A stretch of DNA of 64,000 bases, from positions 1 through 64,000 of the forward strand of contig CAWBYL010000004.1 of NCBI GenBank assembly GCA_963793025.1, in the 5' to 3' direction. Positions 23,135-31,278 of the stretch are shown one piece after another. The notes under the pieces are model-generated. The model saw nothing but the letters and a program-made list of their open reading frames with translations. It ran no database searches and had not been told where the DNA came from. The stretch is from CAWBYL01 sp963793025. Lineage in GTDB: Bacteria > Actinomycetota > Acidimicrobiia > Acidimicrobiales > Acidimicrobilacustridaceae. A program made the position numbers and the translations under genes. The first letter of the stretch is position 1; each line of letters starts with the position of its first letter.

Positions 23135-25678
23135 TCACGCCGTGGCGATGGCCTCCAGGACGTTCAGCCGGGACGCTCGCCGGGCGGGGCCGACGGCGGC
23201 CAGGACCCCGGCGAACACGGCCAGTCCGACGATCACCAGCAACTGGCCACCGGGGACCACGAACGTGGTGACCCCGCTGCCGGCCAGCGCCTTGGTGATC
23301 CCCCATGCCCCGGCCACCCCGAGGGCGAACCCCAGAGCGGTGCCGAGCAGGGAGATGAGGACCGACTCCCAGCGGATCGCCGTGCGCAGCTGGCGGCGGG
23401 TCATGCCCACCGCCCGCAACAGGCCCAGCTCCCGGGTGCGTTCGTGCACCGACAGGGCCAGGGTGTTGGCGATGCCGATCAGGGCGATGACCACGGCCAG
23501 GCCCAGCAGTCCGTAGATCAGGCTCAGCATCATGTCGATCTCCTCGGTGATCGACTCCTTGAAGCCGGCCTGGTCCTGCACGTCAGCGTTGGGCCAGCCC
23601 GCCACAGCCTGCTCGATGGCGGCGGAGGCGACCTCGGCGTCGATCCCGGGTGCCGTGGTCACGTACACCTGCTGGTCGAACACGTCGGTGACGTTGGCCT
23701 CGAAGGTGTCGAGGCCCACGACGGTGGCGTAGCCGCCCGAGGCCAGCAGGTCGCTGTCGAAGAGGGCCCGCACGGTGAGCTGCTGGTCCCCGGTGGCGGC
23801 GAAGCCGACGGTCACGCCGTCGCCCACCCCGAGGCCCAGCGAGTCGGCCTTGTCGGTCGACAGGGCCACGCCGTCGCCGTGGACGTCGGCGATCGATCCG
23901 GCGGTGACCCCGAAGTCGACCAGACCCTCGATGACCGTCGTGTCGAAGGCGGTGACGTCGGTGGTCCCGCCGTCCACGGTGGCGGCGATCGACCGCAGGG
24001 GCGAGACCAGCTCCACCTCGGGGACGGAGGCGAGGTCCTGCTCGATGCCCGGTCCGAAGCCACCCTGCCCCATCGCTCCGGAGTCGACGATGTAGTCGGC
24101 GCGGAGCGACTTGTCGACGGCGGCGGCCGTGGAGGCCTTGGTGGAGCTGGCCAGGATGGTGATGAAACCGACCAGGGCCACGCCGATCATCAGGGCCGAG
24201 GCCGTGGCCGCCGTGCGGCGCGGGTTGCGCTTGGCGTTCTCCCGGGCCAGGCGACCGGTGGCTCCCGACACCGTCGTGGGGACGCCCAGCACCCGCATCG
24301 CCGGACGGGCGATGACCGGTCCGAGGACGAACACCCCGAAGATCGAGGCCAGGACGCCGATGCCGAGCAGGGCCACGTCGCCCGAGCCGGTGACGCCGGC
24401 GGCGAAGCTGACCACGCCGCCCCCCAGGATGGTGAGTCCGATGACGGTGCGCCGCACCGACGTCGTGGTGTCCTCGATCGCCGTCTCCCGCAGGGCGGCG
24501 ATGGGGGCGATGCGGCTGGCCCGCACGGCCGGGCCGACCGACGAGATCATCGTGACGGTGATCCCGACGATGAACGCCATGGCGACGGTGGCCCCGGTGA
24601 TGACCACGCCCCCACTCGGGATCTCGAGCCCCACGGCTCCGAGAAGACCCCGCAGCCCGAACGACATCACCACGCCGGCTCCCAGGCCGACGGCCGAGGC
24701 GACCGCACCGACGATGGCCGACTCGACCAGCACGGATCCCAGCACCTGGCGGCGGCTGGCGCCGATGGCTCGCAGCATCGCCATGTCCCGCATGCGCTGG
24801 GCGACGACGATCGAGAAGGTGTTGTAGATGATGAACATGCCGACGAACAGGGCGATGTAGGCGAAGGCCATCAGGAACGTGTTGAAGAAGCTCATGTCGT
24901 CCTTGAACTGGGCCTGCTTGGCTGCAGTGTCCGCTGCGCCGGTCATGACCTCCAGGTCGGGTGCGCCGACCTTCGCGTCGATGCGGGCGGCCAGGTCGGC
25001 GGCACTGACGGTCCCGTCACCGGCGACCACGATGGAGTCGTAGTGGCCCGGCTGGGCGAACATCGACTGGGCGGTGGCGTCGTCGGCGGCGACCACGGTG
25101 AAGCCCGGGATCCCCTTGTCGCCTCCGAACCCGGAGGTGCCCACGAGCGTCATCGACGTCGTCGCGTCCTTGGCCACGACACCGACGGTGTCGCCGATGG
25201 CCCAGCCCTGGTCCTCCACGGTCGCCTGGTCGAGCACGATCTCGGTCGGACCCGCGGGGGCCCGGCCGCTCGTCAGCTCGAATGGGTTCAGGCGGTCGTC
25301 GGTGATCCAGGCCACCCCCAGCGTCCCGCCGATGCCCTCGGTGGTTGTCGCGGTGCCGTCGGCGTGGACGATCTGGGCGAATCCGTCGATGGAGCCGGCG
25401 GCGACGTCGACCCCGGGGACGGTGCGGATCTGGTCGAGGAGGGCGACGTCGACGCGCTCGGACACGTCGCCGTACTCGCCCTGGACAGCGACGGGGTGCT
25501 GCACGACGACGTCGATTCCCTCGTTGCTGGTGGCGAAGAGCCCGTCGAAGGTCTTCCCCATGGTGTCGGTGAGGATCATCGTCCCCGCCATGAAGGCCAC
25601 GCCGAGAACGACGGCGAGACCGGTGAGTGCGAAGCGCACCTTGTGGGCCCACAGGCCCTTTCGGGTCAGGGTGAACAT
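23135..25678 (-). CDS. ABC transporter permease, MacB/FtsX type
   Basis: An 847-aa permease with the duplicated FtsX layout. It has a first helix at residues 15-40 (ALTGLAVVLGVAFMAG) and a large extracytoplasmic domain. Helices follow near 280-430 (FIIYNTFSIVVAQRMRDMAMLRAIGASRRQVLGSVLVES, a classic FtsX motif). A second extracytoplasmic domain comes next, and the last three helices near 720-840 (SVHERTRELGLLRAVGMTRRQLRTAIRWES) repeat the motif. Such pumps use mechanotransmission to export lipids, antibiotics or peptides, or to control envelope enzymes. The ATPase gene is immediately upstream (6-nt gap), and the two are divergent from a DesK/NarL-type two-component system, which often senses envelope stress. 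Substrate unknown. Confidence 0.88.
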   Translation of the reverse strand: MFTLTRKGLWAHKVRFALTGLAVVLGVAFMAGTMILTDTMGKTFDGLFATSNEGIDVVVQHPVAVQGEYGDVSERVDVALLDQIRTVPGVDVAAGSIDGFAQIVHADGTATTTEGIGGTLGVAWITDDRLNPFELTSGRAPAGPTEIVLDQATVEDQGWAIGDTVGVVAKDATTSMTLVGTSGFGGDKGIPGFTVVAADDATAQSMFAQPGHYDSIVVAGDGTVSAADLAARIDAKVGAPDLEVMTGAADTAAKQAQFKDDMSFFNTFLMAFAYIALFVGMFIIYNTFSIVVAQRMRDMAMLRAIGASRRQVLGSVLVESAIVGAVASAVGLGAGVVMSFGLRGLLGAVGLEIPSGGVVITGATVAMAFIVGITVTMISSVGPAVRASRIAPIAALRETAIEDTTTSVRRTVIGLTILGGGVVSFAAGVTGSGDVALLGIGVLASIFGVFVLGPVIARPAMRVLGVPTTVSGATGRLARENAKRNPRRTAATASALMIGVALVGFITILASSTKASTAAAVDKSLRADYIVDSGAMGQGGFGPGIEQDLASVPEVELVSPLRSIAATVDGGTTDVTAFDTTVIEGLVDFGVTAGSIADVHGDGVALSTDKADSLGLGVGDGVTVGFAATGDQQLTVRALFDSDLLASGGYATVVGLDTFEANVTDVFDQQVYVTTAPGIDAEVASAAIEQAVAGWPNADVQDQAGFKESITEEIDMMLSLIYGLLGLAVVIALIGIANTLALSVHERTRELGLLRAVGMTRRQLRTAIRWESVLISLLGTALGFALGVAGAWGITKALAGSGVTTFVVPGGQLLVIVGLAVFAGVLAAVGPARRASRLNVLEAIATA

Positions 25679-25684
25679 GGCGAT

Positions 25685-26458
25685 CTACCTTCCGAAGCTC
25701 TTCATCCGGTCCAGGACGGACTCGGCGGTGGGGTCGGACAGCTCGTCGACGATGCGTCCGTCGGCGAGGAAGACGACCCGGTCGGCGTAGGACGCGGCGA
25801 CCGGATCGTGGGTGACCATGACGATGGTCTGGCCGAGCTCGCGCACGGCGAGTCGCATGAAGTCGAGGATCTCGGCTCCGGTGTGGCTGTCGAGGTTGCC
25901 GGTCGGCTCGTCGGCGAAGACGAGCTCGGGCCGTCCGGCCAGTGCTCGGGCCACCGCGACACGCTGCTGCTGGCCACCGGAGAGCTCGCTCGGTCGGTGG
26001 CGCAGCCGCTCCCGGAGTCCGACGGTGTCGATCACCAGCTCCATCCAGGCCCGGTCGGGCTTGCCGCCGGCCAGGTCCATCGGGAGGGTGATGTTCTCGA
26101 GTGCGGTGAGCGTCGGTACCAGGTTGAAGGCCTGGAAGACGAAGCCGAGCCGGTCGCGCCGGAGGCGGGTGAGCTTGCGGTCGTTCAGTCCGGTGACCTC
26201 GATGTCACCGATGAAGACATGACCCTCGGTGAGCTCGTCGAGCCCGGCGAGGGAGTGCATGAGGGTGGACTTGCCGGAACCGGAGGGGCCCATGATGGCG
26301 GTGAAGTGGCCGGCGACGAACTCGACGTCGATGCCGTCGAGGGCACGCACGGCGCCCTCTCCCTTGCCGTAGGTCTTGGTCGCGTTGACGGCGCGGGCCG
26401 CGACCTCTCGGACGGGGACCGGGGCGGGAGGGGGAGGAGCGGTGAAGGTGGTGGTCAT
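25685..26458 (-). CDS. ABC transporter ATP-binding protein, LolD/MacB type
   Basis: A 257-aa ATPase partner of the adjacent permease. Walker A is MGPSGSGKSTLMH; the signature is LSGGQQQRVAVARAL; Walker B is LVFADEPTGNLDS, the TGNLDS ending being typical of the LolD/MacB/FtsE group; the H-loop is VTHD. FVFQAFNLVPTLTALENI is also characteristic. I start at ATG 26458 (MTTTFTAPPPPAPVPVREVAAR) because an AGGAGA sequence lies 8 nt upstream; a longer open frame exists. It is divergent from the sensor kinase across 178 bp that holds a 22-bp inverted repeat. Confidence 0.92.
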   Translation of the reverse strand: MTTTFTAPPPPAPVPVREVAARAVNATKTYGKGEGAVRALDGIDVEFVAGHFTAIMGPSGSGKSTLMHSLAGLDELTEGHVFIGDIEVTGLNDRKLTRLRRDRLGFVFQAFNLVPTLTALENITLPMDLAGGKPDRAWMELVIDTVGLRERLRHRPSELSGGQQQRVAVARALAGRPELVFADEPTGNLDSHTGAEILDFMRLAVRELGQTIVMVTHDPVAASYADRVVFLADGRIVDELSDPTAESVLDRMKSFGR

Positions 26459-26534
26459 GGCGGTGTCTCCTGGCTGACGGTCGGATTCGTTGGGTGCCAC
26501 GATCCGCTCCGGGCGCCTCGGCGTCGTCGGCTGG

Positions 26535-26556
26535 GAGGTGGTTCGTGAACCGCCTC
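26535..26556. promoter_or_regulatory. Inverted repeat between ABC exporter and sensor kinase
   Basis: GAGGTGGTTC, GT, GAACCGCCTC: 10-bp arms with a single mismatch, placed between the divergent genes. It is a candidate binding site for the response regulator encoded at 27860. Confidence 0.45.
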
Positions 26557-26624
26557 AGGGCGTACGTCCCGGGGATGACACCGCAGTCCGTCTCACGGCC
26601 GATGCGCCGACGCACGGCGTTCGG

Positions 26625-26630
26625 TACGTT
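26625..26630 (+). promoter_or_regulatory. Leaderless -10 (TACGTT) for the sensor kinase
   Basis: TACGTT ends 6 nt before GTG 26637; no ribosome-binding site is present. Confidence 0.45.
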
Positions 26631-26636
26631 CGACCC

Positions 26637-27863
26637 GTGACCTGGGTGGAGCGCCAGCTCGAGCGACTGCGATCGGTGAACCCGTTGGTCGCCGACGGTC
26701 TGCTGGCGCTGTTGTTCTCGGTCGTCGGGTTGGCTGCGGTGTACAGCCAGGAGCTCACCGACGGCCTGTCGGACCCCCCGGTCCTCGCCGCCGTCACCGG
26801 CCTGGCCGTCACCGCCCCCATAGCCATCCGACGGGTGAACCCGCTGGCCGCCCTCGTCATCTCGTGCGGGGCGATCCTGATCCACATCGAAGCCACCTGG
26901 CCGGAGGGCGCGCTGCCGGTGGCCACGCTCTTGTTGACCTACAGCGTGGCGGCGTGGGACACGCCCCGGCGGGCCCTGGTGGGCCTGGGAGTCGTGTATC
27001 TCACGCTGGCGATCTTCGCCGTGGCCGACACCCCCGGCCTCGACACCCTCGGGGTGGCCGGGAACATGGCCTTCTTCACCGTGGCCTGGACGGTCGGCAC
27101 CGCTCTTCGGGCGCGACGCCAGACGCTCGAGTCCCGGGTGCGCGAGGCCGACGAGCGGGCCGAGGTGGAGCGCCAGCGGGCCGCCCGGGCCATCGCCGAG
27201 GAACGACTGCAGATCGCCCAGGAGCTCCACGACGTCGTCGCCCACTCGATGTCGGTCATCGCCGTGCAGGCGGGGGTCGGCGCCCACGTGCTCGACGACC
27301 GCCCCGATCAGGCCCGGGCCGCCCTCGACGCCATCTCGGAGACGTCCCGGGGCACCCTGCGTGAGCTGCGTCGCCTCCTCGGCGTGCTGCGTGACGACGA
27401 CGGCGAGCGGACCCATGCCCCGGCCCCGGCTCTCGCCGACCTCCCTGCTCTGGTGGAGGACGTGCGCGCCGCCGGGGTTCCGGTCTCCCTCACCGTCACC
27501 GGCGAGCCCGACGCCGACGCCATCGAGCCCGGCGTCGAGCTGTCGGCCTACCGGGTCGTCCAGGAGGCCCTCACCAACGTGTTGAAGCACGCCGGCCCCA
27601 CCACCCGGGTCGACGTGACGATCGGCCACCGACCGGGTTCGCTCACCGTGGAGGTCGTCGACGACGGTCGCGGCGCCGCCGCGCTCGCCGGCCTCGGGCG
27701 GTCGGCGGCAGGGACCCAGACCGGCAACGGGACCGGGGGTGGGCACGGCCTGCTCGGCATGCGCGAGCGGACCGAGGTGTGGGGCGGCGAACTGAAGACC
27801 GGGCCCGTCGCGGGCGGCGGCTACCGGGTGCGGGCCGTGCTGCCCTACGGGGAGAAGCGGTGA
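26637..27863 (+). CDS. Sensor histidine kinase, DesK/LiaS-like (HisKA_3)
   Basis: A 408-aa membrane kinase. Four or more membrane helices occupy about residues 18-155, with a coiled region at 157-190. The HisKA_3 dimerisation segment has phospho-acceptor H198 in QIAQELHDVVAHSMSVIAVQ. The ATPase domain contains the N-box RVVQEALTNVLKHA, a G1 box VVDDGRG and GHGLLGMRERTEVWGG. GTG 26637 is preferred because TACGTT is 6 nt upstream and upstream codons look non-coding. The stop overlaps the response regulator GTG (GTGA), implying coupled translation. The divergent ABC exporter is the probable regulatory target, as in many envelope-stress modules of this type. Confidence 0.92.
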   Translation: MTWVERQLERLRSVNPLVADGLLALLFSVVGLAAVYSQELTDGLSDPPVLAAVTGLAVTAPIAIRRVNPLAALVISCGAILIHIEATWPEGALPVATLLLTYSVAAWDTPRRALVGLGVVYLTLAIFAVADTPGLDTLGVAGNMAFFTVAWTVGTALRARRQTLESRVREADERAEVERQRAARAIAEERLQIAQELHDVVAHSMSVIAVQAGVGAHVLDDRPDQARAALDAISETSRGTLRELRRLLGVLRDDDGERTHAPAPALADLPALVEDVRAAGVPVSLTVTGEPDADAIEPGVELSAYRVVQEALTNVLKHAGPTTRVDVTIGHRPGSLTVEVVDDGRGAAALAGLGRSAAGTQTGNGTGGGHGLLGMRERTEVWGGELKTGPVAGGGYRVRAVLPYGEKR

Positions 27864-28528
27864 TCCGGGTCGTGGTGGCCGACGACCAGGCCCTGGTGCG
27901 CAGCGGGTTCACCATGTTGTTGGCCGGGGAAGCAGACATCGAGGTCGTCGGCGAGGCGGGCAACGGGGCCGAGGCGGTGGCCCTCGTCGCCCGCGAGCGG
28001 CCTGACGTGGTGCTCATGGACGTACGCATGCCGGTCATGGACGGGCTGGAGGCCACCCGCCACATCAGCGGCGACCCGGCCCTCGCCGACACCCGGATCG
28101 TGATCCTCACCACCTTCGACCTCGACGAGTACGTGCACGAGGCGCTGCGCGCCGGGGCCAGCGGGTTCCTCCTCAAGGACACGCTCCCGGTCGATCTCCT
28201 CGGTGCCGTGCGGGTGGTGGCCGACGGCGACGCCCTCATCTCCCCCAAGGTCACCCGTCGCCTCATCGCCGAGTTCGTCCGACGGCCCGGCTCCGCGGGC
28301 GGCGTCGACGGCGACGGTGCCCTCGAGCAACTGACCGAGCGGGAGCGAGAGGTCCTCGGCACCGTCGCTCGCGGGCTCTCCAACGCCGAGATCGCGTCCG
28401 AGCTGTACGTGAGCCACGCCACCGTCAAGACCCATGTCAGCCGGCTGCTGATGAAGCTCGGAGCCCGCGACCGGGCTCAGCTGGTGATGATCGCCTACGA
28501 GACGGGGCTGGTCGCCCCGGGCGGCTAG
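27860..28528 (+). CDS. Response regulator, NarL/FixJ family
   Basis: A 222-aa two-domain regulator. The receiver domain has the acidic pair DD (residues 8-9), phospho-acceptor D54 in VLMDVRMPVMDG and the Lys in FLLKDT. The LuxR-type helix-turn-helix at about 150-215 reads LTEREREVLGTVARGLSNAEIASELYVSHATVKTHVSRLLMKLGARDRAQ. It overlaps the kinase stop by 4 nt and forms a pair with it. The likely target is the divergent ABC exporter and perhaps its own promoter, through the inverted repeat at 26535. No gene follows closely on this strand. Confidence 0.94.
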   Translation: MIRVVVADDQALVRSGFTMLLAGEADIEVVGEAGNGAEAVALVARERPDVVLMDVRMPVMDGLEATRHISGDPALADTRIVILTTFDLDEYVHEALRAGASGFLLKDTLPVDLLGAVRVVADGDALISPKVTRRLIAEFVRRPGSAGGVDGDGALEQLTEREREVLGTVARGLSNAEIASELYVSHATVKTHVSRLLMKLGARDRAQLVMIAYETGLVAPGG

Positions 28529-28593
28529 CGGATCCGGCCCGGGCCGACGCCCGGACGTAACCGGCTGCACGCCTCGACGACACACACCGTCGC

Positions 28594-28599
28594 TACCGT
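28594..28599 (+). promoter_or_regulatory. Leaderless -10 (TACCGT) for the patatin gene
   Basis: TACCGT ends 6 nt before ATG 28606, without a ribosome-binding site. Confidence 0.4.
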
Positions 28600-28605
28600 C
28601 ACCCC

Positions 28606-29862
28606 ATGCCGCCGAAGCGAGTTGCCATCGCCTGCCAGGGCGGGGGTACCCACGCCGCCTTCACCTGGGGGGTGCTCTCCGCGGTCCTGGGCGACCAGAC
28701 CGCTCGTGCCGGGTCCGAGGACGACAGCAGGTCCTTCGACGTGGTGGCGCTGACCGGCACGTCGGCCGGTGCGCTGTGCGCCCTCGCCGCCTGGTACGGG
28801 CTCGCCCCCAACAAGGCCGACCCGTCGTGTGGGACCGCCGACAAGGCGATCGAGCGCCTCGACCACCTCTGGACCTCCTTCGCCGCCCGCTCGGGCGTGG
28901 AGAGGACCCACAACGCCTTCACCGCCCAGATGCTGCGGCTGGCCGAATCCGGTGTGCCCTTCCCCCGCACCAGCCCCTACACGCCGTGGGGCGACCTGGG
29001 CCTGTCCGCCCTGCGGGCCATGGGAGCCCGGGAGGAGTACCTCGGCTTCGCCGGCCTGCTCCCGGCGCTGTGCCCGGACTTCGAGTCGGTCGACTGGAAC
29101 GGCGTGGCCGAGGCCGACGTACGGATGATCGCCGGTGCGGTCGAGGTGCTGAGCGGCAACTTCGAGGTCTTCGACACCGACAAGAACCTCCACGAGATGG
29201 GGATCCTCCCGAGCCGGTCGGCCGACGACCAGTACAACGCCACCCGCTGGCGGATGCGTCGTCCGCTCAGCCTCGACGGTGTGGCTGCCTCGGGGACCCT
29301 GCCCGAGGTGCTCCGAGCCCAGCCCATCGAGGACATGGTGTTCCCGACCGCCGAGCCGGGGGTGCTCGAACGGCGCACCGGTCACTACTGGGACGGCCTG
29401 TACTCCCAGAACCCGCCCGTTCGTGAGCTGCTCGACGCCCCCTCGCCGGAGCGGCGGCCCGACGAGATCTGGGTGATCCGCATCAACCCCCAGGAGTTCG
29501 TTCCCGAGCAGAGCGCGATCGGTCTCGAGGACATCCGCGACCGGACCAATGCGCTGGCCGGGAACCTGTCGCTCAACAGCGAGCTCGACCACATCGAGAC
29601 GATGAACCGTTGGCTGCGGGCCCACGGCGACGCGCACCCGCCGCTGGCCGGACGCAAGGAGGTGGCCATCCGCACCATCAAGATGACCAGGGACACGGCG
29701 TGGGGCCTCGAGCACACCACGAAGTTCGACCGCGACCCCGGCCACCTGCAGGAGCTGCACGACGAGGGGCAGGACGTGGCCCGCTCCTGGCTGACCGGCT
29801 GGAAGGCCGACGGCGCCGACTTCCCGTCCTACCCCGAGGACGCCCGATACGGGCCTGGCTGA
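28606..29862 (+). CDS. Patatin-like phospholipase
   Basis: A 418-aa serine acyl hydrolase of the patatin fold. The oxyanion motif is ACQGGGTHAAF near the start. The nucleophile elbow is GTSAG (Ser near residue 53, VVALTGTSAGALCALAAWYG), and the catalytic Asp is in HYWDGLYSQNPPV. This DGG/DGL element and the spacing match the family. The protein is predicted to release fatty acids from phospholipids or other esters. No signal peptide is visible, so it is probably cytoplasmic. The gene stands alone; the alpha/beta hydrolase after it is on the other strand. Confidence 0.88.
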   Translation: MPPKRVAIACQGGGTHAAFTWGVLSAVLGDQTARAGSEDDSRSFDVVALTGTSAGALCALAAWYGLAPNKADPSCGTADKAIERLDHLWTSFAARSGVERTHNAFTAQMLRLAESGVPFPRTSPYTPWGDLGLSALRAMGAREEYLGFAGLLPALCPDFESVDWNGVAEADVRMIAGAVEVLSGNFEVFDTDKNLHEMGILPSRSADDQYNATRWRMRRPLSLDGVAASGTLPEVLRAQPIEDMVFPTAEPGVLERRTGHYWDGLYSQNPPVRELLDAPSPERRPDEIWVIRINPQEFVPEQSAIGLEDIRDRTNALAGNLSLNSELDHIETMNRWLRAHGDAHPPLAGRKEVAIRTIKMTRDTAWGLEHTTKFDRDPGHLQELHDEGQDVARSWLTGWKADGADFPSYPEDARYGPG

Positions 29863-29874
29863 CCAGCTCGTCAC

Positions 29875-30585
29875 TCAGCCGACGATGGCCTCGATCAGCT
29901 CGGCCAGCTCGGTCGGGCGGGCGAGGAAGGGCGAGTGGTCGCCGGGCAGTTCGTGCACCGTGCCCCCGGTGCGCTCGGCCAGGGCGCGCTGACCGGCGGC
30001 GAGCACGACGGGATCGTCGGCGCACACCACGTAGGTGGTCGGTCGGGTGCGCCAGGCCGCCTGCTCGATGGTGTCCTCGTCGCCCCCACCGGCGCGGCCG
30101 GGGCGCAGCTGGTCGGCGAAGCGCCGTGCGTCCTCGGGGTCGGCGTCGGGATAGAAGATGTCGACGGCCTGGTCGGGGTCGACCAGCAGGGCCCCGTCAG
30201 CGCTGGGTCGGAGACCGTCGAGCAGTCGTTGGCCGATCTCGGTGGGCCCTCCGCTCGACGACTCGCCGGTGTCGGGGGCCATGGCCGCCAGGTACACGAG
30301 CCGCTCGACGGCCGGGTGGTTGCCGGCGACGGTGATCACCGCCCCGCCCCAGGAGTGGCCGAGGAGGGTCACCGGACGCTGGTCGTCGTCGAGGGCGTCC
30401 AGCGCGGCGGTGACGGCGGCGGCGTCGTCGGCCAGGCCGGTGAGGGGCAGCTCGGGGGCGACGGTGCGGATGCCGCGCTCCTCCAGCTCGTCGACGAGCA
30501 GCTCGAAGCACCACGGGCCGTGGAACGCGCCGTGGACCAGCACGATCGTGGCGCTCCCGGTGGAGGTGGGGGAGGCATCGGTCAT
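29875..30585 (-). CDS. Alpha/beta hydrolase
   Basis: A 236-aa alpha/beta-fold hydrolase. It opens with VLVHGAFHGPWCFELLVDELEERGIRTVAPELP, has the nucleophile in LLGHSWGGAV (Ser), a probable acid near CADDPVV, and the catalytic His in ELPGDHSPFLARP. The HGAFHGPWCF start and short cap place it near the plant salicylate-methylesterase-like/EstC group rather than lipases. The natural ester is unknown. ATG 30585 has TAGCGT 7 nt upstream on the minus strand and no ribosome-binding site. It converges on the patatin gene (12-nt gap). Confidence 0.87.
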   Translation of the reverse strand: MTDASPTSTGSATIVLVHGAFHGPWCFELLVDELEERGIRTVAPELPLTGLADDAAAVTAALDALDDDQRPVTLLGHSWGGAVITVAGNHPAVERLVYLAAMAPDTGESSSGGPTEIGQRLLDGLRPSADGALLVDPDQAVDIFYPDADPEDARRFADQLRPGRAGGGDEDTIEQAAWRTRPTTYVVCADDPVVLAAGQRALAERTGGTVHELPGDHSPFLARPTELAELIEAIVG

Positions 30586-30592
30586 GGCGGGG

Positions 30593-30598
30593 ACGCTA
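30593..30598 (-). promoter_or_regulatory. Leaderless -10 (TAGCGT) for the alpha/beta hydrolase
   Basis: On the minus strand TAGCGT is followed by 7 nt and then the ATG, with no ribosome-binding site. Confidence 0.45.
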
Positions 30599-30697
30599 GG
30601 TCGGCTCGGCGCCCGGTGCTCGCCGGCGGTTCGGGCCGGACGGGCCGCCTACGCTGCCGCGTGCTCGACGAGGGATCGGGCGAGGGAGGGGATCCAC

Positions 30698-31246
30698 GTG
30701 AGTGAGTCGATCGAGGCCCAGGTGGCGGTGCTCATGGCCGACCGGGCCATCGCTGAGGTGCTGAACCGCTACTGCCGTGCTCTCGATCGCATGGACAAGC
30801 CGTTGGCCTACTCGGTGTGGCACCCCGACGGCACCGCGGACTACGGCCCCATGTACGACGGCACCGGACCAGGCTTCATCGACTGGGTCTGGGCCACACA
30901 CCTCAACTTCGACAACCACGCCCACCAGCTGAGCAACGTGGTGATCGAGGCCGATCCGGAGCGCGGCACGGCGGTGAGCGAGTCCTCGGTGTCGGTCTGG
31001 TTGCGGATGGCGCCGAAGGACGGAGCGGTCACCGACGTGTTCGGGCGGGGTCGCTACGTCGATCGGTGGAGCCGTCGCGCCGGGGTGTGGGCCATCGACC
31101 ACCGCATCTACGTCGACGACCTGCAGCGCATCGAACGCACGCCGGTGGAGCTCACCCGCCGGGAACCGACCGGCACGCGGGACCTCGACGACCCGTCCTA
31201 CGCCGTGCTGCCCGTCGGCCCGGTCTTCGGTGGCCCGACGGGCTGA
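30698..31246 (+). CDS. SnoaL/NTF2-like family protein
   Basis: A 182-aa protein of the SnoaL-like/NTF2 fold used by polyketide cyclases, dehydratases and steroid isomerases. AEVLNRYCRALDRMDKPLAYSVWHPDGTADYG is the characteristic start, and HQLSNVVIEADPERGTAVSESSVSVWLR and GRGRYVDRWSRRAGVWAIDHRIYVDD follow. The His and Asp residues expected in the pocket are present. The GTG at 30698 has GGGAGGGG about 8 nt upstream. The substrate cannot be inferred. It converges on the ABC permease at 31263 with a hairpin spanning both stops. Confidence 0.8.
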   Translation: MSESIEAQVAVLMADRAIAEVLNRYCRALDRMDKPLAYSVWHPDGTADYGPMYDGTGPGFIDWVWATHLNFDNHAHQLSNVVIEADPERGTAVSESSVSVWLRMAPKDGAVTDVFGRGRYVDRWSRRAGVWAIDHRIYVDDLQRIERTPVELTRREPTGTRDLDDPSYAVLPVGPVFGGPTG

Positions 31247-31278
31247 CTCGGGAGATCTGCTCTCATCCGCCCGTCGGG
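31234..31278. terminator. Possible bidirectional terminator over two convergent gene ends
   Basis: CCCGACGGG (31234-31242) pairs with CCCGTCGGG (31270-31278) across a 27-nt loop containing both stop codons. The long loop makes it a moderate candidate. Confidence 0.4.

Noticed and set aside
23111..26548. A 1145-codon open frame on the plus strand, antisense to the ABC exporter genes
   Set aside because: The product is a low-complexity Gly/Asp/His/Arg-rich string with no domain. It is the high-GC shadow of the two clear ABC genes on the minus strand.
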